64,000 nt of DNA from Ceratopteris richardii (GCA_020310875.1 CM035444.1:112295295-112359294); one strand, 5' to 3'; positions 47,160 through 58,310 are shown, counted from the first letter of the stretch. Notes: a model not told the origin generated them from the letters alone. A program made the numbers and translations.

Positions 47160-47687
47160 ATGGCAATTAGGAATTTTTTAAAACTCTTCTATTTTCCTAG
47201 ACTTCCAAGGTATACCATGCCTCACAAGCTTGTAACATTGGTGATGTTGAACAACAAAGGAAAAAAAAAACCATTTGGGGTGATAGATATGTCTTCATAC
47301 ATCCATGAGCATTTGAAAGAAGTTGCAAAGCACTCAGAGTCTAAAAAGTTTATGAATGGAGCTCAGCTGTTGGCAAAGATTATATATCATGTACTAGGAG
47401 TAAGAGACAAGTTTTTATTGGCTCTAGAAGCACATGTTCTTAGAGAAGCACTAACAAGACTAAAGGGTCTAGGAAAGAAGACATCTATTAAGGAGGCAGG
47501 TAAGAAAAGAAAAGAAATAATTCTGGAAGTTCAACAGCTTGTTAAGAAGAGGAAAATGGAATTTAGAAGATTGGAACTAGAAGCAAAAGAAGTTATAGAG
47601 GTGGAAATAAACCTAGAACAAAAGAAATTCAGCCGACAAAGAGCCTCGTTCACCATAGACAAGTACAAAAAAGGTATTCATATTTAA
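47160..47687 (+). CDS. Unidentified 175-residue frame near the gypsy 3' end (fossil)
   Basis: I do not recognise this protein. The N-terminal part has LFYFPRLPRYTMPHKLV, then YIHEHLKEVAK, KKFMNG and IIYHVLGVRDKF. The second half (from about residue 95) is a lysine/glutamate-rich, probably coiled-coil, tail. There is no signal peptide or membrane span, which argues against an envelope protein. The N-terminal motifs recur in order near the minus-strand frame 14391-14894. It lies after integrase and before the 3' LTR. It is probably broken. Confidence 0.55.
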   Translation: MAIRNFLKLFYFPRLPRYTMPHKLVTLVMLNNKGKKKPFGVIDMSSYIHEHLKEVAKHSESKKFMNGAQLLAKIIYHVLGVRDKFLLALEAHVLREALTRLKGLGKKTSIKEAGKKRKEIILEVQQLVKKRKMEFRRLELEAKEVIEVEINLEQKKFSRQRASFTIDKYKKGIHI

Positions 47688-48585
47688 TGTAAGATAATGA
47701 TAAGAGATCTTTTTGAAGCTTAGTGTCAGAAGATGTTGGAAAATGAGAATTATGAAGATCTCCATGAACAATGATAAATGAAAAAATAGAGGTTGTGTTC
47801 ATTGAAAAAAAGGATGCACTCCTATCATACTTCAAAGAGCTTCAAAGACCTATAGAAAAGAGAAACGCAGTAGTAGCACTGATGAGAAAGAGAAGGAAAG
47901 AGCAAAGTTAAAAAGAAAGATTAAAGGGTCCAAGAAAAGGTGGAAGGTGAAGAAGATACATCAGAAGAAGAATTAGAAGGACGATCCACTTTGATCCATA
48001 AGATACAAGCATATAAAGAAGAAGAAAAAGTGGTAGAATGTGTACTAGTTGCATCTAAAGGGAGTTTTGACATAGAAACAAATACTGATGTGGAGGGTTT
48101 TCTCCTAAGAAGTTTAAATCTATCAAAGCCAAACACTCGTAGAAAATAGAAAAAAGTTCAAATTAAGGAGACAGAAGGAATGGCAAGAATAGTGGACTCT
48201 GAGAAGGAAAGCCTCTACTAGGAAGAAATTGTGGAAAATACGGAGTCAAAAGGACTTATGTTAGTAACATATTAAGGTGGGTGGAAGAAGAAACAAAGGA
48301 ACAAAATGCATGATCAAGCTAGTGGACACCAAAATAATATACGTAAAAGTTGTGGAGTAGGAAAAAGAAAATCAATATAACATGGTAAAAGACATCTAGA
48401 ATATTCTAGATGACATTCAGCATGAAGAGGGAATTAATGACATAGAGATGGTCAATGACTTGAATGTTACCGAAAGAAAGAGCCATGACCTAGTGGCTCA
48501 AGACTATCAAAGGAAGAAGAAGCATTGTTCAAAGATCCATCACAAAAGTTTTGTCAAGGATGACAAAAGGCAAGGAGATGGAGAA
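47688..48585 (+). other. Charged, coiled-coil-like tail before the gypsy 3' LTR
   Basis: A purine-rich stretch whose forward readings are dominated by Lys, Glu and Arg (open pieces at 47940-48149 and 48448-48630). It looks like the decayed continuation of the unidentified frame. It ends at the purine tract AAGGCAAGGAGATGGAGAA that primes the LTR. Confidence 0.45.
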
Positions 48586-49388
48586 TGTTGGAAAGCAACT
48601 TTTTGTAAAAGCAAATGGAAAATCTTGTAATATGATAGTTTAGAATACCCTGATTGTTGTAAAAATGAGGAAGAGGCTTTCTCATGATGAGATATAAGAT
48701 ATATATTTTTTTTGTAGATTTTTTAGAGATCTGAAGTTAGTAGACTTTTTTGTAGAATTTTAGAGGACTTATTTTGAGTATGAAATGAGACACTTGAAAA
48801 ATTATATCAATCAATTATGACTCAATTGTGAGGAGATCTTGTATTTTTGGCAATCGATGAGAACTTGAGAGATCTTCTCTCTTCAAAATCTTGTTATCAA
48901 GCTTTAGTGGTGATTTCAAGTTGATTTTTTGAGTATATTTCATGGATTTATCTTTGTGATCAGTATTTCTTTGAGTGTTCATGCTTTCATAAGTCTATCT
49001 TCATCTTCTAAGCTCCTTTATCCTCTAAAGAACTATTTCATCTTGATTGTGTAAACCTATCAGAATCACAATTCTCTTGTCACAAGAGTACATGTATTGA
49101 AATTTAAAATTGATGTTATCGATGTCTTTGTTATGAAAAATGGCACACTTTTGGCACAAGAATCAAGGAAAAATCTTATTCCTAATTCAATCTACTAGAA
49201 TTATGATAATTATCCATATCTTTTGTGAAATCTCTTATGAAACTGATCTTGTGATGATAAAACTTGGATTCCATTAACGAACAAGGGGCTAGGGTCTTAG
49301 CATACTTCTTGGATTGATAATTTATGTGTTTGAGGTTATTGTTCCTTTATACTATAATGATTGGAAAGGAAAACTTCAAACTACATCA
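48586..49388 (+). repeat. 3' LTR of the nested gypsy
   Basis: Begins TGTTGGAAAGCAAC directly after a purine tract and ends CTACATCA. The right edge is set by the resumption of copia RNase H sequence. Confidence 0.75.
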
Positions 49389-49612
49389 AACACTCTTGGT
49401 TGATCAAGAAGCAACCTATTGTATCCACTTCTTGTTGTGAAGTTGCGTATAGGAATCTTTCAAGACTACTTTTGAGTGTGTGACTCAAATGTTTTATGGA
49501 CAAATTGGGTGTTGGTCAAACTTCTGCCATCACCATATTTCCTGATACCCAAGATGCATCGGCACTTGTAAGGAACCTAGTGTTCCATGCTTGCACTAAG
49601 CACATTGAGGTG
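49389..49612 (+). mobile_element. Copia family B, copy 4, right part
   Basis: Continues the RNase H that broke off at 36863. The clearest piece is NLVFHACTKHIEV at about 49573-49611, identical in pattern to minus-strand 17280-17320. Family homology ends near 49612. Confidence 0.72.
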
Positions 49613-49959
49613 ACCAATCTACATTACATAGCCACAATTCGCATTGCTTGGATAAACACCATTGTTCGTTACAAATTCTTTGTTTCTATCAGGAATTCAA
49701 CAAACTCTATTCACAAAGGATTATTCCTATAATCAAAAGAGAAAAATTTCCCAACTAGCTAACATTGACAAGCATATTCTAGATCTCATAAGATTTTATA
49801 GTGCCAAATCAGTTGGCTAGTTTCTTATATTCCTATGTGAGCCCTTGGTATTAGTTCAACTATGTTTCCATGGTACACAACATAAAGACTCCAACCATAT
49901 CCTTGTGGTAAATCCTTTGAACATTTGAAATGACTAACTTAGCAACCTTGGGAATTGGA
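49613..49959. other. Unassigned stretch
   Basis: No gene or repeat end supported; AT-rich. It leads into the duplicated block. Confidence 0.3.
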
Positions 49960-50084
49960 TCTTATCAAGATTCACAAGATACTATGAGAAATAGTGGACA
50001 AACATAAACATTCATAAATTCCTTTGACAAACACACTAGTTCTAGATTGAACAAATAAACATTTATTAATTCCTTCGACAAACT

Positions 50085-50374
50085 ACTGGGTGATTCTTTT
50101 TTTTTTAAAGGAAGTTTGGCAAAAGCCTACTCTCCCAAAATGTAATTAATAGAAAGAATAATTGTACAATTGAATGGGCCTAGTACCCTTGGGACCCCCC
50201 AAATCCCACAAAGAAGGGGTTGCTTAACACTTGCTAGGCATTACAAAGAAGGTTGATAACCCTTTCATCCCACTCATGGGGGGCCACTTGCTTTTAATAT
50301 TGTTGCTCTCGAGGAAAAACACTTTGTGATGCCTAAAAGGTAGCGGTTTCTTACAATTGGAAATTATTTTTCCT
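50085..50374 (-). mobile_element. LINE 3' tail, copy A, left part with target duplication
   Basis: Minus-strand LINE end. The A tail appears as a T run at 50097-50106, next to the target duplication ACTGGGTGATTC (50085-50096); the partner ACTAGGTGATTC is at 54894-54905. The gypsy at 50375-54765 splits it; the rest is at 54766-54893. It is 5' truncated, only about 0.4 kb of LINE. Confidence 0.7.
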
Positions 50375-50400
50375 TGATCTGTGACAAGTTCCAAAGGTAA

Positions 50401-50928
50401 TCAATAACGTGGGAATACGTCCTTCATTAGACATTTTGCCACCGAAATAGTTGTGGCGGACCGTAAAGCCCAAGCTTCTGCCCATCTGGTAGCATAATTT
50501 GTGCATGTTAGAATATATCTGTTGTTGTTAAGGATTGCTGGAGGTGTGATTGGTCCAATAAAGTCAAGACCCCATTTTTGAAAAGGTTCTAAAGGTAAGA
50601 CAGGCTGCAGAGGAAAGAAATGGCGTTGTAAAGGCTGTCCAGATCGCTGACAATTGTCACATTGCTGCACAAATTGAGATACATCTCTCTACATAGTAGG
50701 CCACCAGAGCCCACTTTGCAAAATTTTTCGGTGCATTAAATCTGCTGCAAAATGTCCACCGAAGGGTATTGAATGTGCCAGAGCGATTATTGAGTTTACT
50801 TCATGTGGAGGAATACAACGAAGTAAAACCCCAGTGCGATCCATATAATACAACTCTCCGGCAACCAACCGGAATCTACGACTGCAATTTTCCGACGCAA
50901 TGCAGGAGAAGTTTGAGAAGGAAGACAT
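50401..50928 (-). pseudogene. Integrase start of the second gypsy
   Basis: The zinc-binding N-terminal region (GGHFAADLMHRKILQSGLWW near 50700-50765, then CDNCQRSG near 50635-50660) precedes the beginning of the catalytic core (KWGLDFIGPITPPA near 50540-50580). The rest of integrase is not present. It is broken. Confidence 0.85.
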
Positions 50929-52787
50929 CCATCAGTAAGAAAGGTTGATAACTGATCATAGTAAGAAGGTGTCATAGGAGGTTGTGTAGATTCATCACTA
51001 GTCATTTCAGTAACATAAATTGTTGGTGTGGTGTCATCAACACCGACCGGATCTTCACCGAAATCTAACCGAGAGAGAAAATCTGCTAATGCATGTGCAA
51101 TGCCGGGTCGATGAATTACTTCATAATCGAATTCTTGTAACAATAAAACCCAATGCGCCAAACGACCACCTAAATGTTGCAGCATGATCTACATGAAAGA
51201 TGAATTTTCGGCCTAGCAAATAATGCCGGAATTTCTTTACAGAATACACCAAACCAAGACATTCTCTTTTAGTTAGTGAATAATTCTTTTCAGCAGGAGC
51301 AAGCCTTCGACTTGCATAATAGACAAGCTGGAACCACTTATCAGTTTGTTGTGTTAAAACACTCCCAATGGCTATATCTGATGCGTCTACAAAAACATGA
51401 AATGGGCGTTCCCAATCAGGAGGTTGTAGAATTGGAACGTGCGTTAATAAAACTTTTAGACGATCAAATGCAATTTGACATTCTGGGGTCCAATCAAACT
51501 GTCGAGGAGTACTAGTTATTAGATGATTTAGGGGTATTGCCAAATGGGCAAGCCACCGTAAATGTCGACCATGCCACCTAACTTGGCCCATGAATTGCAT
51601 TACTTCTTTCGGTGTAGTAGGCACAGGAGCTTCTAACACGGCTGCAATTTTGTCTGGATCAACTTGTATGCCCTGTGCAGATACAATGTGGTAAGGAGTT
51701 TACCACAAGAAACCGCAAAGACAGATTTGGTGGGGTTCGAACAGAGTCGGTATTCTCGGCATTTTTCAAAGCAACACCGTAAATGATACAGGTGTGCAAC
51801 CATCTTACCGAATAAAGAGAAATCATCTAGATATACTTGCATAAAAGAAGTGAGATAGGGTGAGAAGATTTCCTGCATACATCGCTGAAAGGTGTTAGGA
51901 GCATTCCTCAATCCAAACCACATGACTGTACAAGCAAAAACACCCCAATTTGTAATGAACGTTGTTTTTGGTATATCTTGCTCAGCCATTCGAACCTGGT
52001 TATAACCACTATAACCATCAAGAAATGAATACATTTCATGCCCAGCCACTCTATCCAGCATTGTATCAAGAAATGGAAGAGGAAATGGATCAGGTACGGT
52101 GGCTGCATTCAATTTCCGGGAATCGACACATATTCGGAGCTGCTTGTTTTTCTTTGGTACGATTACAATCGGGGAGATCCATTCAGCATGCTCAATGGGC
52201 ACAATGAATCCTACCTTTAATAGGCGATCAAGTTCTGCTTTGACGTGTGCTGCATAGTTAGGGTTCATACCGTAGTTAGTTTGAATCACTACGGCCTGAG
52301 TTTCTACTGGTGACATATATACCATATTGGTCATAGGGTTCTGACGCTCTTTCTTCCTCTGATCATATTCAGCTGCATCTTTACAGAATCTTCGTATGTG
52401 GCCTAACTCACCGCAAAAATGACAGCGAGGGGGTGGCAAACAATTACCTTCCCATGATGTTCCTGTCTGCCAACAATTTGTATTGTAATTTGTATTCCGC
52501 TGTCCTCGATAATTTCTGTATCCTTGTTGCTGATTATTTCTCATCTGAGGTGGGATATAATGAGTGGCCGGCTGCCCCGGTTCTTGTATGATAGTGTTCA
52601 TAGTTGCTGGTCCCTGCACTTTGGCGTTATAAGCACAGTTTTCGGTGGAATGTCCGGTTGTATTGCAGATAGCGCAATACATCTGATTAAGGGCACATGT
52701 GGCACTGGTATGCCCTGGATTCTTGCACTTAGTGCAGTACATTTGTCTAGCCGGATCCTCTGCAACAGTTTTACTGCTTTTATCCAC
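50796..52787 (-). pseudogene. Reverse transcriptase and RNase H of the second gypsy
   Basis: Minus strand. Reverse transcriptase shows ELDRLLKVGFIVPIEHAEW, RICVDSRKLNAAT, SFLDGYSGYNQV, TTFITNWGVF and the catalytic box VYLDDFSLFG near 51815-51845. RNase H follows from about 51450, with FVDASDIAIGSVLTQ and REC.GLVYSVKKFRHYL, and closes with FDYEVIHRPGIAHALADFLSR near 51070-51130. The upstream end of the open stretch overlaps gag and carries the zinc knuckles. It is broken. Confidence 0.88.
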
Positions 52788-53335
52788 TCCAAGTCTTCGG
52801 TAAAGCCTCCAACCTTATGCTCGACCTGCAAAGCCATTGCAATAACTGCATCTAATGTCATAGCTCCCACACAACGGATGATCATAATTTGTTTTAGTTG
52901 TGGAGTTAACCCATTAATAAACCACTGAGTGATGACATCATCCGGTAAATTAGCATGTGCCGGAGGTAGTTGTCTCAAATGAGTTCTGAATAGGATGGCA
53001 TATTCGTGCACTGTTTGATTCAGCTTCTGTCTATTGTTCTGTAAGTAATCGAAAATTTTGGCAGGGTTCTTCTTTAGCCGGAATCTCTGCAAAAACGCAT
53101 CCCTTACCACTTCATAGGTGCCAAAATGGTTGATATCATATTTTGTAAGCCACCTCGCTACTTCATTAACTAAGGTTGACTGGAATACTATGGCCTTGTA
53201 TGCCGGATCAGGTGGATGGTTAAGTACTGCATAACTTATTTCAAAGGTGTGTACATGAGCATCAAGATCATCACCTGGAAATCCACCGAATTTGGTGTAT
53301 GTTACTCCTGTTGGAACTGGTCGAGGCGGAAGTAG

Positions 53336-53376
<41 letters not shown>

Positions 53377-53908
53377 GCCCACTCATGGTGCTAATGGCGG
53401 TACTGTTACTATTTCCTGAGTTCTGAGGATGTGGTTCCGGTTCTTCAGAGTCTGTATGATTAGACTGCTCTCCTTCCGTTTTGAAAATAGCACTCAACCT
53501 CTTACGAATTTCTAATTCGAATAGCCTATCCTCTTCTGCGGTATCAAACGTAGGCAAACTTGCTCCGAACAGTGGTGTCTGGAATGAAGATTCACCGGGA
53601 AGTATAACGCTGTCACCGGAAAATTGTACATTTTCTGCAACCAGGACCGAACTGCCACCGGAATTAGTGGAACTTTCCCCAATCCAGGGTATTCTTGCAC
53701 CTTCAATGACTTCTCTGGATAACAAACCTCTATCCGTAGAGAGATTTGAATCTTGACTAGATAGTGTCGGATCAACTACACACTGTGTCCTTGTGGACTC
53801 CGAAGTTACTGTATCTTCTACAGACTGCACCGGGATTTCATCGGAATTTATCGAAATTGCAGTATGTTCCACCGGAACGCTACTGGAATCACTACTAATG
53901 TGCTTCAC
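52598..53908 (-). CDS. Gag frame of the second gypsy (fossil)
   Basis: A 436-residue minus-strand frame. The N-terminal third is acidic and serine-rich. A run of glutamines (about 14 codons, 53335-53377) precedes the conserved gag domain: YTKFGGFPGDDLDAHVHTFE, VARWL, DAFLQRFR and FDYLQNNRQKLNQTVHEYAI. Zinc knuckles (CTKCKNPGHTSATC, CAICNTTGHSTENC, and CHFCGELGHIRRFC near 52410-52450) lie in the overlapping downstream open stretch. Gag and pol open stretches overlap, as is common in Ty3/gypsy. The start at 53908 is the first ATG after the leader. Confidence 0.85.
53335..53377 (-). repeat. (CAA)n tract coding polyglutamine in gag
   Basis: About 14 perfect GTT units on the plus strand, read as glutamine codons on the minus strand within the second gypsy's gag. 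Confidence 0.95.
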
Positions 53909-54173
53909 TTCTTCGACGACCAGACCTAACCGATCTTTGCTTCTTCCTCCTGGGGGTGTCCTTCACAAATTTGGTACCGCCCAAGGCTGTATGTACTTCG
54001 GATACGACTCGCCGGACTGAGTAACCGGCATATATCACCTTTTTCAACTCTTGCATACTACTTCTACCTTACTGTTGATTCACAATCAATGGTTACCTTC
54101 CCACAATCACTTTGCAACACTCTGTTGCTACCTTCCGACAATCACTTTGCAACACTCTGGTGCCACTTTCCCA

Positions 54174-54185
54174 CAGACGGCGCCA
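54174..54185 (-). other. Primer-binding site of the second gypsy
   Basis: Minus strand TGGCGCCGTCTG, one base inside the LTR. TGGCGCC is a common plant Ty3/gypsy start. It differs from the initiator-Met sites of the copias. Confidence 0.8.
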
Positions 54186-54186
54186 G

Positions 54187-54765
54187 TGTTAAACGCGCGT
54201 TTGTCGTCAAAGACGCGTTTAAGCTCTTTTCGGGTTCTTGGGAGTGGAAGGGGTCTGAATAATCAGAGGCACTATACTTGATTTTCCCAATTGAACACTC
54301 ACACTACAGTATCGTAATGTTAAACCTCTACTAACACGAGTTACTATCAATACTCTGATTCATTCTATCACAGATTTCCGACCCATACACAGAATAAGAC
54401 TTCTCAGTAACCGGCACACAAAGTAAATACTATCGTAATATAGACTCCCAATAATTAACTTAGCGGAACAGTGATTCAATACTTAAATTACTGCAAACAC
54501 TATCATAACACAGTCCTTACTGCACAGGTGCAACAAGCAAAACAAAGAAAGAAAAGACATAGTATGACTCAGAGTTCTTCAAAAAGAAAAAACAACACAA
54601 CGTAACTCCACAGACGTATCGCCCAGACAGACAGTCTGGCGATCTTCTGGTTGTTACCGAAGCGTCTTTTTCATTGATTTATAAATGGATACAACATCTA
54701 CGCAACGACCTATTCGTGCAGAATATGAAAGGTAAAGATTACAATTGCCAATCCGGCGGCTTACA
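54187..54765 (-). repeat. 5' LTR of the second gypsy
   Basis: 579 bp; on the minus strand it begins TGTAAGCCGCC and ends GCGTTTAACA. The outer edge is set by comparison with the uninterrupted LINE copy near 57231. Confidence 0.82.
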
Positions 54766-54905
54766 AGGTAAAAGAGATTTTTTTATCGACCATTCTTTAG
54801 GAGGGTTATCAAAGTTGGTGGCATACCTCTCTTTCCATATCTTCCATACCGTCTCTCCTCTTATAGCATTCCATAGTGTTGAGGAACAACCACACTAGGT
54901 GATTC
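54766..54905 (-). mobile_element. LINE 3' tail, copy A, right part with target duplication
   Basis: Continues the LINE tail split by the gypsy. On the minus strand it reads STLWNAIRGE and then a WKIWKERYAT-type segment, which resembles the C-terminal region of plant L1 second frames. The target duplication ACTAGGTGATTC is at 54894-54905. Confidence 0.65.
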
Positions 54906-56136
54906 TTCATTCATCAATCTACATTGGTGATTACTGCCTACAATTCCATTCTCTTCATACATCAAAATTTCAAAATAAGATTCCATCAATAAAAGAGACC
55001 TTCATTCTAGCATTGTTATAAGGTTTTCCTCCAATCTAGAAATTTCAAATCATAGAAACACTTATTTTTGTTCATATCTCTAAAACATTTTTCATGTTCT
55101 TCCATGCTCAAATTGGTCAACAAATTATATAAGGAGTTTACAATTATTGTCCACGTGTATTAATATCATATAGGATTCATAATGTCTCTTAAATTCTTGC
55201 AGTATTTTATATTTATCTTCTTGGTTAGCTTTGCAATGAGTCAAATATTGGCTTAATCGGTTAAGATACCATTTTTAGATATAATGTATCTCTTTCCTCA
55301 AATAACCATAAGCATACAATTTTTTTAATTCCAAAAGACTCCAAAGAAATAAAACTTCTCAAAGATTTTCTTCATCTCTTTAATTTAGACCTCTTAGATT
55401 CTTCGTTACAAAATCCTTAGATACATTGCACATCCATGCCTACAATGTAGAAAGTTCATACATTGAACCATACATTGATCCATAGGATACTATGAGAAAT
55501 AGTGAACAAATGAACATTCATAAATTCCTTTGACACACCATTAATTCTAGGTTGAAGAAATAAATATTCATAAATTCCTTTGACACACCATTAGATGATT
55601 CTTCATTTATGAATCTACATAGGTGATAAGCCCCTACAAGTCCATTCTTTTCATATATCAATTTTTCAAAATAAGATTTTTTTCAATAAAAGAAACCTTC
55701 ATTCTAGTACTGTTATAAATTTTTCCTCCAATCTAGAAATTTCAAATCACAGAAACACTTAATTTTGTTCATATCTCTGAAACATTTTTCATTTTCTTGC
55801 ATGCTCAAATTCGTCTACAAATTATGTAAGGTGTTTACAATGATTGCACATGTGTATGAATATCGTATAGTATTCATAATGTCTCTTAAATTCTTGCATG
55901 TATTTTATATTTATCTTATTGGGTAGCTTTCCAATGAGTCAAATATTGGCTTAATCAGTTAAGATACCATTTCAAGATACAATGTGTCTCTTTCCTCAAA
56001 TAACCATAAGCATACACATTTTTAATTCCAAAAGACTCTACACAACTAAAACCTCTCAAATATTTTCTTCCTCTCTTTAATTTAGACCTTTTAAATTCTT
56101 CTTTAAAAAATCCTTAAATACATTGCACATCCACGC

Positions 56137-56790
56137 CTAGAATGTGGTGAGTTCATAGATTGAACCAAAATTCATGACTATGAATGCATATATGTCCCAC
56201 TTGTCATAAAATGTCTTCCTAATTGCCAATGCTGATATTTCTTGATTACATATTCTAATCCATTCAGAAATGTATGAGACTCTTTCCCAATAATGCATTG
56301 TGAAAATGGTTATTAATAGCAAAAGACTAACTATTCATTGTGGCACTATTATTTACACTCGTTATCTTTTGTTCTCCTTTGGCACAACCACCATGGATGA
56401 GACCCACTCTATGTGTTTTGTTTGATAGATTAAACCCATTTCCAAAAGTACACTTATTTTTTTCTTGATATTTTATATGTAAGCCTCCAAGTATGCATCA
56501 AGTTATTTTGCGTGACTTAGCGTAGGCACTCATAGATATTTTGTGGATACATTTCTGGGTCTACTTCTTTGAGCTTCTGAGTAAACATTTCTTGATGCCT
56601 TCTCATTAGATACACTGATGCATTTTTATCCTTTTCACCTACATCACTCGTAATTAATTATCATTTTGCTTCACCACCTTCCATAGATAGTATTGTTTCC
56701 TTTCTCATATTGTTGACATTTTCTTCTCTTGAATTGGACCCTTGATTGAGCATTTGTATCATTGATTTTCATTAATTTACCTCAAAGTTC
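56137..56790. repeat. Repeat shared with 61560-62330
   Basis: From about 56195 it matches 61560-62330 closely, except that the 31-bp minisatellite there is a single unit here (near 56560-56590). The minus-strand 61-residue piece 56137-56322 is coding-like but unidentified. No gene is claimed. Confidence 0.7.
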
Positions 56791-56972
56791 TTAAGATTCA
56801 TAGGATACTATGAGAAATATCAGGATCCATAGGATACTATGAATTGGATCTTATCAGGATCCATAGGATACTATGAAAATAGTGAACAAATATAAACATT
56901 CATAAATTCCTTTGACACACACACTAGTTCTAGATTGAACAAATAAATATTCATAAATTCCTTTGACACACC

Positions 56973-57373
56973 ACTAGGTTATTCCTTTTTTTGAAAAGGA
57001 AGTAATAGAAAGAACAATTGTACATATGAATGGGCCTAGTGCCATGGGCTCCCCCAAATCCCACAAAGGAGGGGTTACTTAACACTTGCTAAACATTACA
57101 AAGAAGGTTGATAACGCTTTCATCCCACTCATGGGGGACCCACTTGCTTTTAATCTTGTTGCTCTCAAGGAAAAACACTTTGTGATGCCTAAAAGGTAGT
57201 GGTTTCTTACAATTGGAAATTCTTTTTCCTAAAGGGAAAAGAGATTTTTTTTATCAACCATTCTTTAGGAGGGTTATCAAATTTGGTGGCATACCTCTCT
57301 TTCCATATCTTCCATACCATCTCTCCTCTTATAGCATTCCATAGTGTTGAGGAACAACCACACTAGGTGATTC
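56973..57373 (-). mobile_element. LINE 3' tail, copy B, uninterrupted, with target duplication
   Basis: A 5'-truncated LINE fragment (56985-57361) on the minus strand. Its A tail appears as a T run at 56986-56992. It is flanked by ACTAGGTTATTC (56973-56984) and ACTAGGTGATTC (57362-57373). The coding remnant reads LWNAIRGEMVWKIWKERYAT near 57275-57340, typical of the zinc-finger/RNase H-linked end of plant L1 elements. It is a segmental duplicate of copy A. Confidence 0.7.
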
Positions 57374-58310
57374 TTCATTCATCAATCTACATAGGTGATT
57401 ACTGCCTACAAGTCCATTCTCTTCATACATCAAAATTTCAAAATAAGATTCCATCAATAAAAGAGACCTTCATTCTAGTATTGTTATAAGGTTTTCCTCC
57501 AATCTAGAAATTTCAAATCATAGAAACACTTATTTTTGTTCATAACTCTAAAACATTTTTCATGTTCTTCCATGCTCAAATTGGTCAACAAATTATATAA
57601 GGAGTTTACGATGATTCTCCACATGTATGAATATCATATAGGATTCATAATGTCTCTTAAATTATTGCATGTATTTTATATTTATCTTCTTGGTTAGCTT
57701 TGCAATGAGTGAAATATTGGCTTAATTGGTTAAGATACCATTTTTAGATACAATGTATCTCTTCCCTCAAATAACCATAAGCATACAATTTTTTAAATCG
57801 AAAAGACTCCAGACAAATACCACTAATTCTAGGTTGAAGAAATAAACATTCACAAAAATTCCTTTGACACACCATTAGATGATTCTTCATTCATGAATCT
57901 ATATAGGTGATTAGTCCCTACAAGTCCATTCTTTTCATACATCAAAATTTCAAAATACGATTTTGTCAATAAAAGAAACCTTCATTTTAGCATTGTTATA
58001 AATTTTTCCTCCAATCTAGAAATTTCAGATCACAAAAACACTTATTTTTGTTCATATCTCTGAAACAGTTTTCATTTTCTTCCATGCTCGAAATTTGTCA
58101 ACAGATTATATAAGTTGTTTACAATGATTGCACATGTGTGTGAATATCGTATAGTATTCATAATATCTCTTAAATTCTTGCATGTATTTTATATTTATCT
58201 TATTGGGTAGCTTTGCAATGAGTCAAATATTGGCTTAGATACAATGTATCGTGCACATCCACGCCTAGAATGTGATGAGTTCATATACTGAACCAAAATT
58301 CATGACTATG

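Larger units (their letters stand above)
36864..49388 (+). mobile_element. Gypsy element with long leader and 3' accessory region (fossil)
   Basis: Forward Ty3/gypsy with LTRs of about 790-800 bp (36864-37653 and 48586-49388). It is nested in copia B copy 4 and itself holds copia B copy 3 (42742-46908). Parts in order: leader, gag (38540-40650), RNase H tail (40741-40960), integrase (41158-42545), then, after the inserted copia, an unidentified frame and a lysine/glutamate-rich stretch up to the 3' LTR. I see no protease or reverse transcriptase. The LTRs are strongly diverged, so it is old, with many breaks. Confidence 0.82.
50375..54765 (-). mobile_element. Second gypsy type, minus strand (3' end lost)
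   Basis: A Ty3/gypsy element with its 5' LTR at 54187-54765, primer-binding site, gag, reverse transcriptase, RNase H and the first part of integrase. It stops inside integrase at 50375, so the 3' end and 3' LTR are missing. The insertion point is exact, because the duplicate LINE copy at 56985-57361 shows uninterrupted sequence. It is unlike the other gypsy remnants in sequence and in its primer-binding site. It has a handful of breaks. Confidence 0.88.
49960..58310. repeat. Tandemly duplicated block (four related units plus insertions)
   Basis: A unit recognisable by GATTCTTCATTCATCAATC and the following roughly 400 bases occurs four times, starting near 54897, 55594, 57366 and 57878. The wider arrangement 49960-55540 (minus the gypsy at 50375-54765) is repeated at about 56840-57830. 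Reading the minus strand gives coding-like but interrupted sequence, such as the 61-residue piece at 56137-56322 (HYWERVSYISEWIRICNQEI). I cannot identify it. The 56195-56790 part recurs at 61560-62330. Confidence 0.7.

Noticed and set aside
47160-47687. Envelope protein
   Set aside because: The position is right for a retrovirus-like envelope, but there is no signal peptide, membrane span or cysteine pattern.
53481-54281. Forward frames opposite the second gypsy's gag and leader
   Set aside because: They are antisense shadows of gag and the LTR, with no motif of their own.
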